From Pokkaliibacter sp. MBI-7 (GTDB taxonomy: Bacteria > Pseudomonadota > Gammaproteobacteria > Pseudomonadales > Balneatricaceae), in assembly GCF_029846635.1 (NCBI RefSeq), contig NZ_JARVTG010000001.1:2957501-3021500 (forward strand): a DNA stretch of 64,000 bases, given 5' to 3'. The translations under genes were made by a program, and so were the position numbers. Below are positions 28,827 through 37,218 of this stretch, in pieces (position 1 is the stretch's first letter; the number at the start of each line of letters is the position of its first letter). The notes beneath the pieces are model-generated. The model searched no databases. It was not told where the DNA came from and was given only the letters and a program-made list of their open reading frames with translations.

Positions 28827-29855
28827 ATGCGTACAACCAAGAAGACCTCGCTCTCGACCTTACTCAAAGGTGCTGCCACTACGCTGCTGGCTGGCGCACT
28901 GTCCCTCAGTTCTGCTTTTGCTGCGGATTTCCCCGACAAGGATCTGCAGGGTGTGATCATGTGGGGTGCCGGTGGCGCTACGGATAACGTGGCCCGCGCG
29001 CTGACGCCTCATGTCGAGAAGTACCTCGGCAAGAAAATCGTCCTGACCAACAAATCGGGCGGTGCCGGTGCGATCTCCACCAACTATGTCTTCAGCCGCC
29101 CTGCCAATGGCTACACCGTCCTTTACGGTGCCGAGAACCCGCAGATTCATGGCGTGCTGGGCCTGTCCAAGCTGGACTACAGCAGCTTTATTCCGGTCAA
29201 CATCATTGCCAGCGGTACCACGGTGATCGTTACCCGTGCCGACAAGGAATGGAAGACCGTCAAGGACATCGTCGATGACGTCAAGGCGCATCCCGATACC
29301 ATCAAGATGGGTACCGCCGGCCCCGGCTCACTGCCCTTCGTCGTCAGCTCAATGCTGAAAACCACCACGGATATGCCCGTGCTGACCGTGCCCTTCGACG
29401 GTGAAGGCCCCGGTATGACGGCGCTGGAAGGGGGCCATATCGACTTTATGGCCGTCGGCCTGACCGCTGCCCGTGAACAGCTGAAAGCCGGCCGCCTGAA
29501 GGCGCTGGCCGTGGTGTCTGACACCGCCGTGCCCGGCATGGAAAACGTGCCGCTGATCACTGAAGACTTCCCTGCGTTCAAGAAATTCCTGCCCTGGGGA
29601 CCGTTCTACGGCATCTTCGTCAAGCAGGGTACACCTGAAGAAGCGGTCAAGGCGCTGACCGATGCCTTTGCGAAAGCCGTTGCTGAGCCGCAGTTCCAGG
29701 ACTTTATCAAGGACTTCGGTGCCACACCGCTGAACATCCATGGTGATGAAGCGATCCAATACCTGAAGCACAACCAGTCCGTCAGCGCATGGCTGCTGCA
29801 GGACGCCGGTGCGGCCAAGGTCTCTCCTGAAGAACTGGGCATTCCTCGCCCCTGA
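28827..29855 (+). CDS. tctC: Tripartite tricarboxylate transporter family binding protein (TctC/Bug)
   Basis: The 342-residue periplasmic protein has a signal peptide (about 1-31, cleavage after SSAFA). The Bug-family fold begins DFPDKDLQGVIMWGAGGATDN, with the AGGA motif in NKSGGAGAISTNYV. It captures a carboxylic acid and hands it to TctBA. Because quiC follows in the same operon and the region degrades aromatic acids, a hydroaromatic or aromatic acid is a reasonable guess; citrate-like acids are the family's named substrates. Confidence 0.9.
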   Translation: MRTTKKTSLSTLLKGAATTLLAGALSLSSAFAADFPDKDLQGVIMWGAGGATDNVARALTPHVEKYLGKKIVLTNKSGGAGAISTNYVFSRPANGYTVLYGAENPQIHGVLGLSKLDYSSFIPVNIIASGTTVIVTRADKEWKTVKDIVDDVKAHPDTIKMGTAGPGSLPFVVSSMLKTTTDMPVLTVPFDGEGPGMTALEGGHIDFMAVGLTAAREQLKAGRLKALAVVSDTAVPGMENVPLITEDFPAFKKFLPWGPFYGIFVKQGTPEEAVKALTDAFAKAVAEPQFQDFIKDFGATPLNIHGDEAIQYLKHNQSVSAWLLQDAGAAKVSPEELGIPRP

Positions 29856-29872
29856 AACTGAGTATCAGCTCA

Positions 29873-29900
29873 CCTTCCTGACGTGTCGGCGTCAGGAAGG
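29873..29900 (+). repeat. Perfect 11-bp hairpin between tctC and tctB
   Basis: ccttcctgacg (29873-29883) pairs with cgtcaggaagg (29890-29900) around a 6-base loop, directly before the AGGAG of tctB. It has no T-run. A likely 3'-end stabiliser or processing point between the abundant binding protein and the membrane subunits. Confidence 0.75.
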
Positions 29901-29912
29901 GTCAGGAGACTA

Positions 29913-30392
29913 ATGATGAAAGCAACCACTCATGTGCGTGCCGGTGAGGTGATCTTCACCTTGCTGCTGCTGGCGGTTTCCGCCTTTCTGCTGTTTGAGG
30001 CCTATGGCATCGCTGCGCTCTCTTCCTGGAGTTCGCCCGGTGCCATGCCGCTGTTTTCCACCGGTATCATGGTCGTGACCGGTATCTACCTGGTGTTCAA
30101 TGGCGCCCAGCGCGGTGAAGGCCGTGAGGCATCGGTATCACTGGCCCACCATCTGGGAGCCGCTGTGGCGCATCTGTTCCGCCCGGTGGTGCTCAGTTAC
30201 TGCGTGCTGCTGGTGCTGTATCTGCTGGCGCTGTCCTATATCGGCTTCTTCTACAGCTCGGCGCTGTTCCTGTTTGTCTCCTTTATGGTGTTGTGGCAAC
30301 AGGGCGTGGTGAAAGCGGCCGGTATCACGGCCATCAGCCTTGGCGCGGTGTACGTGATTTTCCAGTATCTGTTCAGCGTTGTGCTGCCATAA
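29913..30392 (+). CDS. tctB: Tripartite tricarboxylate transporter small membrane subunit TctB
   Basis: The roughly 159-residue inner-membrane protein has four predicted helices (about 10-30, 40-58, 83-105 and 110-150), the usual TctB layout. Two ATGs (29913, 29916) follow AGGAG. It stabilises or couples the large subunit TctA, which starts 14 bases later. Confidence 0.88.
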   Translation: MMKATTHVRAGEVIFTLLLLAVSAFLLFEAYGIAALSSWSSPGAMPLFSTGIMVVTGIYLVFNGAQRGEGREASVSLAHHLGAAVAHLFRPVVLSYCVLLVLYLLALSYIGFFYSSALFLFVSFMVLWQQGVVKAAGITAISLGAVYVIFQYLFSVVLP

Positions 30393-30406
30393 GGGGGAGG
30401 TGAGTG

Positions 30407-31918
30407 ATGAGTACTGATCTGTCCTACTTCCTGATGCCCTGGCTCGATCCGTCGCTGATGATGCTGACGGCGCTGGGCACCTTTGCCGGTATCTATATCG
30501 GTGCCATTCCCGGCCTGTCCGTGACCATGGCCGTTTCCATCCTGATTTCCTTCACCTTCTCCTGGGAGGTTAACGATGCGCTGGCGCTGATGGTCGGGGT
30601 CTACATGGGCGGCGTCTATGGCGGCTCGCGCACGGCCATTCTGCTCAATATTCCCGGTGCGCCGTCGGCCATTGCCACCAGCTTTGATGGCTTCCCGCTG
30701 GCCAGGCTGGGGGAGGCGGGCAAGGCCATTGGCGTCACCACCGTGGTGTCCTTTATCGGCGGTATGGTCGGTATCGTGGTACTGGCGCTGGCAGCCCCGA
30801 TGGTGGCGGATTTCGCCCTGATGTTCGCCCCCCGTGATTACCTGCTGCTGGCGGTGATGGGACTGCTGCTGGTCGGCAGCATGTCGGGTGAATCACTGGC
30901 CAAGGGGCTGTTCTCCGGTGCGCTGGGGATCACCATCGGCATGGTGGGGATGGACCCGCTGACCGCCGAAGGCCGTTTCACCTTTGACAGTGTGACCCTG
31001 CTTGGCGGCATTCCCTATGTGGTGGTGATGATCGGCATGTTCGGTATCTCCGAAGCCATCAGCCAGCTGCATCATCTGAAAGATGTGGTGATCCGTCAGG
31101 ACGTGTCGAAGATCCTGCCGTCATGGAGCACGGTGGTGAAGTACATTCCGCTGTCCATCCGTACCTCCTTTATCGGTGTGATCATCGGTGCCCTGCCGGG
31201 AACCGGCGGTGACATTGCCGCGCTGTTTGCCTATGACCACGCCAAGCGTTCGGTGAAGAAGCCTTCACGGCCATTCGGACAGGGGGCCTATGAAGGGCTA
31301 GTGGCGCCGGAAGCGGCCAACAATGCCGCCGTCGGTGGTGCCTATATTCCGATGCTAACCCTTGGGATTCCGGGCGATGCGGTGACGGCCGTGATGATCG
31401 GCGCGCTCTATATCCACGGCCTCAAACCCGGCCCGATGCTGATGATCGAAACACCCCATCTGTTCTGGTTCAGTGTCGGCAACCTGACGCTGGCCAATAT
31501 CTTCATGCTGATCTTCGGTCTGATGGGCATCCGCCTGTTCGCCAAGATCGTGGAGATTCCCAAGGGCGTGCTGATTCCCTTGATCGTGCTGCTGTCGGTG
31601 GTGGGTGCCTATGCCATCAACAACAACGTGGTCGACATCTACTGGATGCTGGGCTTCGGTATCTTCGGTTATCTGCTGAAGATGTACGGTTTCCAGATCG
31701 GTCCGGTGATTCTCGGCGTGATTCTGGGGCCGCTGATGGATGTGTCTTACCGGCGCGCCATGATGTCGGTGAACAACACCCCTGATGCCTTCTTCATGGA
31801 CCTGCTGACCAACCCGATTTCCCTGGTGCTGACCCTGGCCATCCTGTTCATGCTGATCGGCCAGACACCATTGTGGACTAAGCTGAAAGCGGGTTTAGCT
31901 AAGGCCAGGACGGCGTAA
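30407..31918 (+). CDS. tctA: Tripartite tricarboxylate transporter large permease TctA
   Basis: The 503-residue permease has about eleven to twelve membrane helices and the two characteristic glycine-proline motifs, GAIPGLSVTMA (about 31-41) and GALPGTGGDIAALFAYDHAK (about 263-282). The ATG at 30407 has GGGGGAGG at 6-base spacing; a GTG one codon earlier is less likely. It is followed 26 bases later by quiC, which supports co-transcription. Confidence 0.93.
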   Translation: MSTDLSYFLMPWLDPSLMMLTALGTFAGIYIGAIPGLSVTMAVSILISFTFSWEVNDALALMVGVYMGGVYGGSRTAILLNIPGAPSAIATSFDGFPLARLGEAGKAIGVTTVVSFIGGMVGIVVLALAAPMVADFALMFAPRDYLLLAVMGLLLVGSMSGESLAKGLFSGALGITIGMVGMDPLTAEGRFTFDSVTLLGGIPYVVVMIGMFGISEAISQLHHLKDVVIRQDVSKILPSWSTVVKYIPLSIRTSFIGVIIGALPGTGGDIAALFAYDHAKRSVKKPSRPFGQGAYEGLVAPEAANNAAVGGAYIPMLTLGIPGDAVTAVMIGALYIHGLKPGPMLMIETPHLFWFSVGNLTLANIFMLIFGLMGIRLFAKIVEIPKGVLIPLIVLLSVVGAYAINNNVVDIYWMLGFGIFGYLLKMYGFQIGPVILGVILGPLMDVSYRRAMMSVNNTPDAFFMDLLTNPISLVLTLAILFMLIGQTPLWTKLKAGLAKARTA

Positions 31919-31944
31919 CAGGCCGGGGCGCGAGGAGTCTGGAT

Positions 31945-33855
31945 ATGAGAAAGGCAATGGCCACCGTCACCCTCTCCGGTGACTTGTATGAAAAGTTCGA
32001 GGCCTGTGCGGCAGCAGGCTATCAGGGCGTGGAAATCTTTGAAAACGACCTGATGCTGTTTGACCGAACGCCGGAAGAGGTGCGGGAACTGGCTCGTTCC
32101 TTTTCCCTCGATATCCTCTCCTTGCAGCCCCTGCGTGATTTCGAGGCGCTGCCTGAGGAGACCATGAAGAAGAACCTGCTGCGCGCGGCGCGCAAGTTCG
32201 AGCTGATGCAGCGCCTGGGGGCGCAGCATCTGCTGGTCTGCAGTAATACCTCGGTGCAGGCGCAGGACAATGCTGAACAGGCGGCCGCTGATCTGGCCCG
32301 TCTGGCGGAAATGGGCAAGGCCCACGGCATTGCGGTGGGCTACAGCGCGCTGGCCTGGGGCCGCCACGTCAACCGCTATGAACAGGCCTGGGAGATCGTC
32401 CGCATGGCGGATCACTCCCATCTGGGTCTGGTAGTGAATTCCTTCCATCTGTTTGCGGCAGGCAGTGATCTGGCTCTGTTGCAGCAGTTACCGCTCAACA
32501 AGCTGAGCTATGTGCAGCTGGCCGATGCGCCCAGCCTGCAAATGGAAACCCTGCAGCTGAGCCGGCATTTCCGCTGCTTTCCCGGTCAGGGCGACATGCC
32601 GGTCCTGGAGCTGATGGCCTGTCTGCAGCAGCGCGGTTACCGCGGTTATATTTCCCATGAAATCTTCAACGATGACTTCCGCGCGGCACCGCCCAAACCC
32701 AAGGCGGTGGACGGTATGCGCTCCATGCTATGGATGGATGAGCAGCTGGCCCGCCAGTCCGAACAGGCCAGTGTGCTGTCCGAGCAGGAGGAAGTGGGTG
32801 TGCTGCCACCGCAGGCGTCGGTGGATGATCTGGAGTTTATCGAGTTTGCTATTGACGGTGAGGAAGCCGCCGAACTGACGGCGCTGCTGACAGGGCTGGG
32901 CTTCGAGGAAAGCCACCGCCATCGCTCCAAAGATGTCAGCCTGTGGCGGCAGGGGCAGATCAATCTGGTGCTGAACCACGAAATGGAAAGCATGGCGCAC
33001 TCGCATTTTCTGCTGCACGGGGTGTCGGTCTGTGCGCTGGGCTTCTCCACCCGTGATCTGGGCGCCATGCTCAGGCGTGCCGAATACTTCCTGTGTCCGC
33101 GCATGGGCAACAAGATCGGCCCCGGTGAGCTGAACATTCCGGCGGTGCGCGGCGTGGGCGACAGCGTGGTGTACTTTGTCGAGCACAGTGAGCGGCTGAA
33201 GTTCTATGACGTCGACTTCTTCCCGCTGAAGCAGGCCAGCACCGCAGCACTCGGCCTGACCCGCATTGACCATATCGCCCAGACCGTCAACCCGGGGGAT
33301 TTTCTCTCGGCCTCCTTCCTCTATAAGAGCGTGTTTGGTTTCGAGGTGGAGTCCAATCAGGATCTGTTCGACCTCTACGGCACCGTCGTCAGCCGCACCA
33401 TCACCAATGCCGACAAGCGGGTGCGTATTCCGCTCAACATGTCAGCCAACCAGCAGTCGTCGTCTCAGCGCTTCCTGCGTCAGGCCAAGGGCTCGGGCAT
33501 CCAGCAGATCGCTTTTGCCTGCGATGACATTTTTCACGCCGCCGAAGCCGTCGACCGCCGCTATGTGCTGCCGATTCCGGCCAACTATTACACCGAACTG
33601 GCGATCAAGTACGACCTCGACGAGGCGCTGGTCAGCCGCATGCAGGCGCTCAATATTCTCTATGACCGCAATGATGACGGTGAGTTTTTCCACCTCTATA
33701 CCCGCGAGGTACACGGGGTGTTCTTCGAAATTTTGCAACGGGCAGGGGACTACGACCGTTATGGCGAAGTGAACTCCCATGTGCGCATGGGCTGCCAGTC
33801 GCGCGAGTACCGCGACAAGCAGCGCCGCTTGGAAAGCCTGCTGGCCCTGTATTGA
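31945..33855 (+). CDS. quiC: 3-Dehydroshikimate dehydratase, bifunctional-type fusion (TIM barrel plus VOC/HPPD-like domain)
   Basis: The 636-residue protein has a xylose-isomerase-like TIM barrel (about 1-270) that dehydrates 3-dehydroshikimate to protocatechuate. It is fused to a C-terminal glyoxalase/4-hydroxyphenylpyruvate-dioxygenase-like half (about 285-620) with metal-ligand-like positions in TRIDHIAQTV and VHGVFFEILQR. Length and order match the two-domain QuiC1 proteins of Pseudomonas. It links quinate/shikimate breakdown to the pca pathway here. No quinate dehydrogenase or catabolic dehydroquinase is present in the window, so 3-dehydroshikimate must be imported or made elsewhere. 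Confidence 0.9.
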   Translation: MRKAMATVTLSGDLYEKFEACAAAGYQGVEIFENDLMLFDRTPEEVRELARSFSLDILSLQPLRDFEALPEETMKKNLLRAARKFELMQRLGAQHLLVCSNTSVQAQDNAEQAAADLARLAEMGKAHGIAVGYSALAWGRHVNRYEQAWEIVRMADHSHLGLVVNSFHLFAAGSDLALLQQLPLNKLSYVQLADAPSLQMETLQLSRHFRCFPGQGDMPVLELMACLQQRGYRGYISHEIFNDDFRAAPPKPKAVDGMRSMLWMDEQLARQSEQASVLSEQEEVGVLPPQASVDDLEFIEFAIDGEEAAELTALLTGLGFEESHRHRSKDVSLWRQGQINLVLNHEMESMAHSHFLLHGVSVCALGFSTRDLGAMLRRAEYFLCPRMGNKIGPGELNIPAVRGVGDSVVYFVEHSERLKFYDVDFFPLKQASTAALGLTRIDHIAQTVNPGDFLSASFLYKSVFGFEVESNQDLFDLYGTVVSRTITNADKRVRIPLNMSANQQSSSQRFLRQAKGSGIQQIAFACDDIFHAAEAVDRRYVLPIPANYYTELAIKYDLDEALVSRMQALNILYDRNDDGEFFHLYTREVHGVFFEILQRAGDYDRYGEVNSHVRMGCQSREYRDKQRRLESLLALY

Positions 33856-34110
33856 AAACGGGCTTCAGCACATAAAAAGACAGTTTTGGCCGGTGTATCT
33901 GCCAGAGCACGTGACCTTTTGACAGGGTGTCAGACCGGTCGCGCGCCACATCGATACAGCGGCAACTGTAAAAGCGCAGCCGGAAAACACCCCGGTCATG
34001 CGTGTTACCACACCCTGCACCCGCTGATCAGGTACAGCAGGCCGGGCGGGGTGTAACGGGAGAATGAACAGGGACGTAAACCAACTAAAAACTACAACAC
34101 AGGTGTATAT

Positions 34111-35115
34111 ATGAATCACAAGCTCCTGACCAGGGCAGCCCTCGCGGCCGCCCTGTCCCTGACCACCGCTTATGCCAGTGCCACCACCACCCTGCGCTTC
34201 TCGCACTTCTGGCCGGCCACCTCGGCCATTCACAAGGAGGTCTTCCAGGCCTGGGCCGATGATGTGGAAAAAGCCTCCAATGGCGAACTCAAGGTGCAGC
34301 TGTTCCCCTCCCAGACCCTGACCAAAGCGGATGCAGCCTATCAGGGCGCAGTCAACGGTATCTCTGATATCGCTGCCACCGCGCAGGGCTACACCGCCGG
34401 TCGTTTCCCGCTGACTCAGGTGGTAGAGCTGCCCGGCGTGTCACTCAGCGCCACTCAGGGTGGTTGTATCACCCAGTCGCTGTATGACAAGGGCATGCTG
34501 GCGGACGAGTACAAAGACTCCCACGTACTGTTCATGTTCTCCACCGGTCCCGGTTACATCCATACCACCGATAAGGAAGTGAAGGTGCCGGATGACCTCA
34601 AGGGTCTGCGTATCCGTCGTCCCAGCGCCGTGGTCGGCAAGATTCTGACCGAGCTGGGTGCACAGCCCATCGGTATGCCGGCACCGGAAATCTATTCATC
34701 CATGCAGCGTGGCCTGCTGGATGGCGTCAGCCTGCCGTGGGAAGGCATGAAAACCTTCCGCCTCAATGAACTGTCCAATCAGCACACCCAGGTGCCTTTC
34801 TACTCGCTGGTGTTCGTCGCCACCATGAACAAGAAGACCTATGACCGTCTGCCCGACAACCTGAAAAAGGTGATTGATGAGCATTCTGGTCTGGCCTGGT
34901 CGAAGAAAGCCGGTGAAGTGTTTGATGCCGAAGACAAGGCCGGTCGCGCCGAAGCCAAGGGCAATATCGTTGAGATCAACGATCCGCTGAACGATCCCAG
35001 CTGGGGTGGTCCGCTGAGCGCGGCCATCAAGGACTATCTGGGTGATCTGAAAGCGAAGAACGGTCAGGCGGTGTATGACGAGGCGCTGGCACTGCGCAGC
35101 CAGTGCGCGATGTAA
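34111..35115 (+). CDS. dctP: TRAP transporter DctP-type binding protein, first copy
   Basis: The 334-residue periplasmic binding protein has a signal peptide (about 1-24, cleavage near AYASA/TTT). The DctP fold starts TTLRFSHFWPATSAIHKEVF and includes the substrate-arginine region LKGLRIRRPSAVVG. It shares long identical stretches with the second copy at 37.2 kb. DctP-type systems import carboxylates with sodium; context suggests an aromatic-pathway acid. An A-rich stretch (34083-34099) precedes the AGGTG ribosome binding site. Confidence 0.9.
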   Translation: MNHKLLTRAALAAALSLTTAYASATTTLRFSHFWPATSAIHKEVFQAWADDVEKASNGELKVQLFPSQTLTKADAAYQGAVNGISDIAATAQGYTAGRFPLTQVVELPGVSLSATQGGCITQSLYDKGMLADEYKDSHVLFMFSTGPGYIHTTDKEVKVPDDLKGLRIRRPSAVVGKILTELGAQPIGMPAPEIYSSMQRGLLDGVSLPWEGMKTFRLNELSNQHTQVPFYSLVFVATMNKKTYDRLPDNLKKVIDEHSGLAWSKKAGEVFDAEDKAGRAEAKGNIVEINDPLNDPSWGGPLSAAIKDYLGDLKAKNGQAVYDEALALRSQCAM

Positions 35116-35150
35116 CGACCTGAATACGTTCTGACACTGTCAGACGGACA

Positions 35151-35172
35151 GGCAGGGCCGCCTGGCCCTGCC
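35151..35172 (+). repeat. Perfect 9-bp GC hairpin between dctP and dctQ
   Basis: ggcagggcc (35151-35159) pairs with ggccctgcc (35164-35172) around a 4-base loop, 35 bases after the dctP stop. It has no T-run. Confidence 0.75.
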
Positions 35173-35250
35173 CGCAGGTGATGCACTCTGCCGGGGCGGT
35201 TGTTGTGGGTGTCAGCCCGGAGCCCGGGTAGTCAAGCGGGAGATGAGGTT

Positions 35251-35778
35251 ATGTTCAAGTTGTTGCAGCTGGCGAAAGGGATGTCGTGGCTGTGTCTGGG
35301 TTTTGCCGGAATTGCCCTGGTTGGATTGATGGGGGTTACCGTCGTCGATGTGATTACCCGCTGGCTGTACAAGCTCACCTCGGGTGGTTTTGGTTTCACC
35401 CTTGTCGGCAGCGTCGAGATGGTGAAGTACCTGCTGTATTTTGCCCTGCTGTCGGCTATGGCCGCGTCGGTGGAGCGCGGGCAGGTGGTGGTGGAGCTGT
35501 TCACTCAGGCGCTGCCGGCACGGGTCAAGGCGCTGATGGGCAGCTGCTATCTGATCGGTTTTACCATCCTCGGTGCGGCGCTGGCCTACGGCTCCTGGGA
35601 GGAAGGCTTCAATTCGCTGGAGTACGGCGAAGTGACGCAGGATCTGGCCCTGCCCATTGGTCCGGTGTATTTCGTCGCTGCCATCATGTTTGCGGTGATG
35701 GCCATTCGTACTCTGATTCATACCCTGGCCGGACTGGCAGGGGTCGAGACCGGGCAGGAGGAACAGCATGAGCTCTGA
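35251..35778 (+). CDS. dctQ: TRAP transporter small membrane subunit DctQ
   Basis: The 175-residue inner-membrane protein has four helices and the DctQ hallmark of a conserved acidic/basic pair after the second helix (SMAASVERGQVVVELF-like region near 70-90). The start at 35251 follows GATGAGG and removes 17 spurious upstream residues. It overlaps dctM by 11 bases. Confidence 0.9.
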   Translation: MFKLLQLAKGMSWLCLGFAGIALVGLMGVTVVDVITRWLYKLTSGGFGFTLVGSVEMVKYLLYFALLSAMAASVERGQVVVELFTQALPARVKALMGSCYLIGFTILGAALAYGSWEEGFNSLEYGEVTQDLALPIGPVYFVAAIMFAVMAIRTLIHTLAGLAGVETGQEEQHEL

Positions 35779-37054
35779 GATGATCGGCGGTATGAGCATG
35801 GGCATCCTGCTGCTCCTGCTGGTGTTGCGTGTACCCATTGCCCTCAGCATGCTGCTGGTGGGCTTTTTCGGTTTTGCTGCGGTGACCAGCATGGATGCAG
35901 CGATTTCCATGCTCAAGTCGGTGCCGCAGGAAGTGCTGGCCAACTATGACTACAGCGCGATTCCGATGTTTATCTTCATGGGCGTGCTGGCTTCTCACTC
36001 CGGTATGGCCAAGCAGCTGTTCAATGCGGCGCGCAGCATGTTCGGCGGCTGGCGTGGCGGTATGGCGCTGGCAGCAGTGAGTGCCTGTGGTGTGTTTTCC
36101 GCGATTTCCGGCTCTTCTCTGGCCACCGCCAGTACCATGAGCCGGGTTGCGCTGCCGGAGATGGAGCGCAGCGGTTATTCTCCCGGTCTGGCGGCCGGCA
36201 CGCTGGCAGCCGGTGGCACGCTGGGGATCATGATCCCGCCCAGTATTGCCTTGCTGCTGTATGCCATCATCACCGAGCAGTCGGTCGGTGACATGTTCAT
36301 GGCCGGTATCCTGCCGGGTCTGGCGGGTCTGCTGTTCTACATCATCACCGTTGCGGTGGTGGTCAAGTTCTGGCCGCATCTGGCGGGTGAAGCAGCATCC
36401 ACCACCTGGGCGGAGAAGTTCAGGGCAGTACTCGGCATGGTGCCCTTTGCGCTGGTGTTCCTGATGATCATCGGCGGCATCTACGGCGGTATCTTCACGC
36501 CGACCGAGGCTGCCGCGGTCGGCGCCTTTATCACGCTGCTGTATGCCATCAGCCAGAATATCGGCTGGCAGGGTTTTATGCAGGCGGTGAAGGAAACCCT
36601 GATCCTTTCCAGCGTGATCTTCTTCATGCTGCTGGGTGCCACGGTGTTCGGCTACCTGATCTCGGCATCGCGGATTTCCTTCTCCATCGTCGACTATGTG
36701 GTCAGCCTGAACATGACCACGTTCGGCGTGATGGCCTGCATCCTGCTGATGTACTTCGTGCTGGGCTGCTTTATGGACTCCATTGCCATGCTGCTGCTGA
36801 CCGTACCGGTGGTGTTCCCCATCGTGGTCGGCATGGGCATTGATCCGGTGTGGTTCGGGGTGGTGACGGTGCTGACGGTCGAGCTGGGGCTGATCACGCC
36901 GCCGGTGGGGATGAACGTCTTCGTCATTCAGGCCATGGCGCCGCACATTGCTATCAACAAGATATTCCGTGGGGTGACACCCTTCATCATCTCGGACTTT
37001 GTGCGCCTGGGTGTGCTGCTGGCGTTTCCGATCATGGCCACGGCCTTTCTGTAA
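35768..37054 (+). CDS. dctM: TRAP transporter large membrane subunit DctM
   Basis: The 428-residue protein has about twelve hydrophobic helices, the DctM/SiaM elevator-type channel subunit. Typical motifs include SGSSLATASTMSRVALPEM (about 115-133), IMIPPSIALLLYA (about 155-167) and TPPVGMNVFVIQ near the C-terminus. It is translationally coupled to dctQ. Confidence 0.94.
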   Translation: MSSEMIGGMSMGILLLLLVLRVPIALSMLLVGFFGFAAVTSMDAAISMLKSVPQEVLANYDYSAIPMFIFMGVLASHSGMAKQLFNAARSMFGGWRGGMALAAVSACGVFSAISGSSLATASTMSRVALPEMERSGYSPGLAAGTLAAGGTLGIMIPPSIALLLYAIITEQSVGDMFMAGILPGLAGLLFYIITVAVVVKFWPHLAGEAASTTWAEKFRAVLGMVPFALVFLMIIGGIYGGIFTPTEAAAVGAFITLLYAISQNIGWQGFMQAVKETLILSSVIFFMLLGATVFGYLISASRISFSIVDYVVSLNMTTFGVMACILLMYFVLGCFMDSIAMLLLTVPVVFPIVVGMGIDPVWFGVVTVLTVELGLITPPVGMNVFVIQAMAPHIAINKIFRGVTPFIISDFVRLGVLLAFPIMATAFL

Positions 37055-37060
37055 CTGACC

Positions 37061-37091
37061 GGCGCAGGTTCACAGGTGGTGAGCCTGCGCC
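37061..37091 (+). repeat. Hairpin between dctM and the second dctP
   Basis: ggcgcagg (37061-37068) pairs with cctgcgcc (37084-37091), continued after one mismatch by tcac/gtga. It starts 6 bases after the dctM stop and has no T-run. Confidence 0.7.
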
Positions 37092-37195
37092 ACCAACCTG
37101 TTCATTCCCGTCCGTAGCGGGCGGGGGCGAATACCCGGAGTCTGCGTTCAGGTAACACCAACCGCTGTACTAACCGTCCGTCAAGCAACCGCAGT

Positions 37196-37206
37196 AACAA
37201 CAACAA
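37196..37206 (+). promoter_or_regulatory. A-rich AACAACAACAA motif before the second dctP
   Basis: This matches AAnAAnAA, the Hfq/Crc target motif. It sits directly before AGAGG (37209-37213) and the ATG at 37219. Confidence 0.55.
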
Positions 37207-37218
37207 TCAGAGGTGCTT

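Noticed and set aside
35684..36946. A 420-codon minus-strand frame opposite dctM
   Set aside because: His/Arg/Gln-rich shadow of a hydrophobic membrane protein gene; no domain and no start signals.
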